A stretch of 7,780 bases of DNA from an uncultured Alphaproteobacteria bacterium. Lineage in GTDB: Bacteria > Pseudomonadota > Alphaproteobacteria > Rs-D84. The notes beneath the pieces are model-generated. The model saw only the letters and a program-made list of their open reading frames with translations, made no database searches and was not told the DNA's origin. Shown in pieces: positions 6,459-7,780 of the stretch; positions within the stretch are counted from its first letter, which is position 1; every line of letters starts with the position of its first letter. The translations under genes were made by a program, and so were the position numbers. The stretch covers positions 1 to 7,780 of the forward strand of contig CALXNF010000040.1 of assembly GCA_944389685.1 (NCBI GenBank), written 5' to 3'.

Positions 6459-6491
6459 TCGCCTTTCGGGGCGATATTTATTATGTTTTTT
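6459..6491 (+). terminator. Possible weak terminator after the exported protein gene
   Basis: TCGCC (6459-6463) can pair with GGCGA (6470-6474) around a TTTCGG loop, 6 bases after the stop codon. The T-run is imperfect and displaced (ATATTTATTATGTTTTTT, 6474-6491). The core resembles that of the carD terminator (CGCCTTTCGGCG), but the stem is short, so read-through is likely. Confidence 0.45.
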
Positions 6492-6529
6492 ATCTTTATT
6501 GGTGACGATTGTTGTTAAGCTTTTTTCTC

Positions 6530-6558
6530 TTTACTCATATGTTAAAAAATCGTATAAT
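6530..6558 (+). promoter_or_regulatory. Sigma-70-type promoter of the OmpA-family lipoprotein gene
   Basis: TTTACT at 6530-6535, a 17-base spacer and a perfect TATAAT at 6553-6558. Transcription should start near 6565, giving a leader of about 20 bases. That leader contains AAAGGAAG (6573-6580), the best Shine-Dalgarno sequence in the window, 4 bases before the ATG at 6585. Confidence 0.65.
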
Positions 6559-6584
6559 ATAAGAGATTACAGAAAGGAAGTTTT

Positions 6585-7780
6585 ATGAAAAATCAGTCTT
6601 TGACTTCAAAGTTTGTTATTACACGAATATTAGCAGTAGGGGCGATTGTTGGATTGACGGCTTGTGCCGGAACTAACAAAGATAATGCTTATACGGCTGT
6701 ATCTACGCCAACGGTTGATTATGTAGAAAGCCTAGACGTATATTCGGCACCTCATCAGGATTCCTTTTTGAATCAATTGGCAATGAATTATCGTTCTTAT
6801 GCAATTTATAATGCTCGGACCAGCGGATATCCAGATATGGGGGAGTTTTTTGCACAGAAAGCGATAGCTGCGTTTAGTGGTGAACTGCCTTTCCCAGAAA
6901 TGCTAGATAACTGGCCCGTTGAAGATGAACAAGAGTCTTTCGAATTATATACGGCTTATAATGATTTATTGGACCAATTAAAAAACGATGCTAGTATGAC
7001 AAATCCAAAATTGGCGGCAGAAGCGCAGGCAAAGTATGATTGTTGGTTGTCAGCTGCTGCAAGCGGACAAATTGGTACCGCAAACGAGTGTCGAGATAGA
7101 TATTATAAGACAATGACGGCTTTACGTGATTGTTCTAATGGTAAAGTTGTAGATAGCGTTTCTGAAACAAGTGTCACAACTGTAGGGGATATTACCGTAG
7201 AAGTTGAACGTGGTGAACAAACAACTAAGCAAACGTATTATCCAGAAACTAGGAATATGGCGGCGATGAACGGGTCCAGTAAGGCAAGGGAAGGGGTCAT
7301 AATAGTTAATAATGTAAATGTCCCAGAACATTTAATTAATCCTGTTCCTGTGCAGCCATTGGTGTTCAATCAAAACATTTATGGTGGGGATAAAACAATA
7401 AGTGATAGTAATAATATAAACGATAGTAGCGTAAAAGAGTGTGTTGATAATAACTCAGAAAATTGTAAGCCGGCAGTTGTTGAACCGCCCGTACAAGAAA
7501 TACCGCAAATAAGTGACGAATTAGTTACTAGAGAAGAATTCATTAACATGATGATGGCCATGCGTGAAGAATTGGCGGCAATAAATGCTCGGTTAGATCA
7601 ACTGCAGGCAAATAATGAAAAAGCTTATGAAAAAACTTTCATAAAGGTTCAGCAGATACCTTTGGAACCAAAACAACACGTTATGGAAGAAGTTTTTGAA
7701 ATAATGTTTGATTTCGATAAGGCTATAATAAAACCAGAGTATCAAGAATTGATACAACAGCTTGCGACGGCAACGCAAGG
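6585..7780 (+). CDS. OmpA-family outer-membrane lipoprotein (3' end outside window)
   Basis: Probably anchors the outer membrane to peptidoglycan. The frame stays open for 398 codons to the right edge. A lipoprotein signal peptide ends in lipobox LTAC with lipidated Cys27. Residues about 58-190 form a helical domain (FLNQLAMNYRSYA..., FFAQKAIAAFSGE, AEAQAKYDCW at 145-154, ECRDRYYKTM at 168-177) that resembles the N-terminal domain of alphaproteobacterial OmpA-family lipoproteins, including the DCW and CRD cysteines C153 and C169. A long Asn/Val/Pro-rich linker follows (about 190-310, with C286 and C294), then a coiled-coil segment (about 311-352, EEFINMMMAMREELAAINARL). The OmpA C-terminal domain begins with MFDFDKAIIKPEYQEL (374-389). 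About 90-100 more residues are expected to complete that domain. The strong promoter and Shine-Dalgarno site suggest abundant expression. Pal is less likely because Pal lacks the N-terminal domain and linker. Confidence 0.9.
   Translation, partial: MKNQSLTSKFVITRILAVGAIVGLTACAGTNKDNAYTAVSTPTVDYVESLDVYSAPHQDSFLNQLAMNYRSYAIYNARTSGYPDMGEFFAQKAIAAFSGELPFPEMLDNWPVEDEQESFELYTAYNDLLDQLKNDASMTNPKLAAEAQAKYDCWLSAAASGQIGTANECRDRYYKTMTALRDCSNGKVVDSVSETSVTTVGDITVEVERGEQTTKQTYYPETRNMAAMNGSSKAREGVIIVNNVNVPEHLINPVPVQPLVFNQNIYGGDKTISDSNNINDSSVKECVDNNSENCKPAVVEPPVQEIPQISDELVTREEFINMMMAMREELAAINARLDQLQANNEKAYEKTFIKVQQIPLEPKQHVMEEVFEIMFDFDKAIIKPEYQELIQQLATATQ

Noticed and set aside
4321..6480. Similarity between the hairpins at 4326-4337 (CGCCTTTCGGCG) and 6460-6473 as a possible repeat family
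   Set aside because: Only the short GC core and TTTC loop are shared; this is common terminator architecture, and flanking bases do not match.
6400..6588. 62-residue plus-strand frame across the end of the exported protein gene and the following promoter
   Set aside because: It starts inside a supported gene in another frame, runs through the hairpin and promoter, and ends just after the ATG of the lipoprotein gene. No ribosome binding site or protein feature supports it.
7122..7778. Minus-strand frames opposite the lipoprotein gene, some with hydrophobic segments
   Set aside because: The plus-strand frame is continuous with lipobox, conserved N-terminal domain and OmpA motif. The hydrophobic look comes from reading Asn/Lys/Glu-rich codons in reverse.

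Overview
The window reads as part of an AT-rich, Gram-negative chromosome. It most likely comes from an anaerobic or microaerophilic, possibly host-associated alphaproteobacterium. Four features point that way: a CarD/CdnL-type regulator, an LptC/LptB pair, a BamE-like lipoprotein with an alphaproteobacterial-looking C-terminus, and an OmpA-family lipoprotein whose N-terminal domain resembles those of Rhodospirillales-type OmpA lipoproteins. The oxygen-sensitive pyruvate:ferredoxin oxidoreductase suggests fermentative or low-oxygen metabolism. TGA is used as a stop, so the code is standard. Taxonomy is inferred from remembered family resemblance, not from a search.

Layout. Bases 3-2516 (+) hold the C-terminal 837 residues of pyruvate:ferredoxin (flavodoxin) oxidoreductase, cut by the left edge and closed by a strong terminator. 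Next come a BamE-like lipoprotein (2588-3016, +), a secreted cysteine-rich protein of unknown function (3078-3635, +) with its own promoter and terminator, and carD (3730-4320, +). carD converges on the lptC-lptB operon (5553 to 4343, -), and one hairpin fills the 22 bp between carD and lptB. An 80 bp divergent promoter region separates lptC from a second secreted protein of unknown function (5634-6452, +). The last gene is an OmpA-family lipoprotein (6585 to the right edge, +), cut just after its peptidoglycan-binding domain begins. It is complete in frame for 398 codons but has no stop inside the window.

Five of the seven genes after the oxidoreductase encode exported, outer-membrane or LPS-transport proteins, and a sixth, lptB, powers LPS extraction. 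This part is therefore an envelope-biogenesis neighbourhood with one global transcription factor, not a mobile or defence island. Genes are tightly packed. Most have a recognisable sigma-70 -10 element only 6-26 bases before the start codon, so leaders are very short.

I see no tRNA, rRNA, CRISPR array, insertion sequence or phage gene, and no intergenic gap exceeds about 135 bases. The least explained content is the two secreted cysteine-containing proteins and the lptC-lptB operon, which has a short LptC and no lptA. I found no convincing new multi-gene system.
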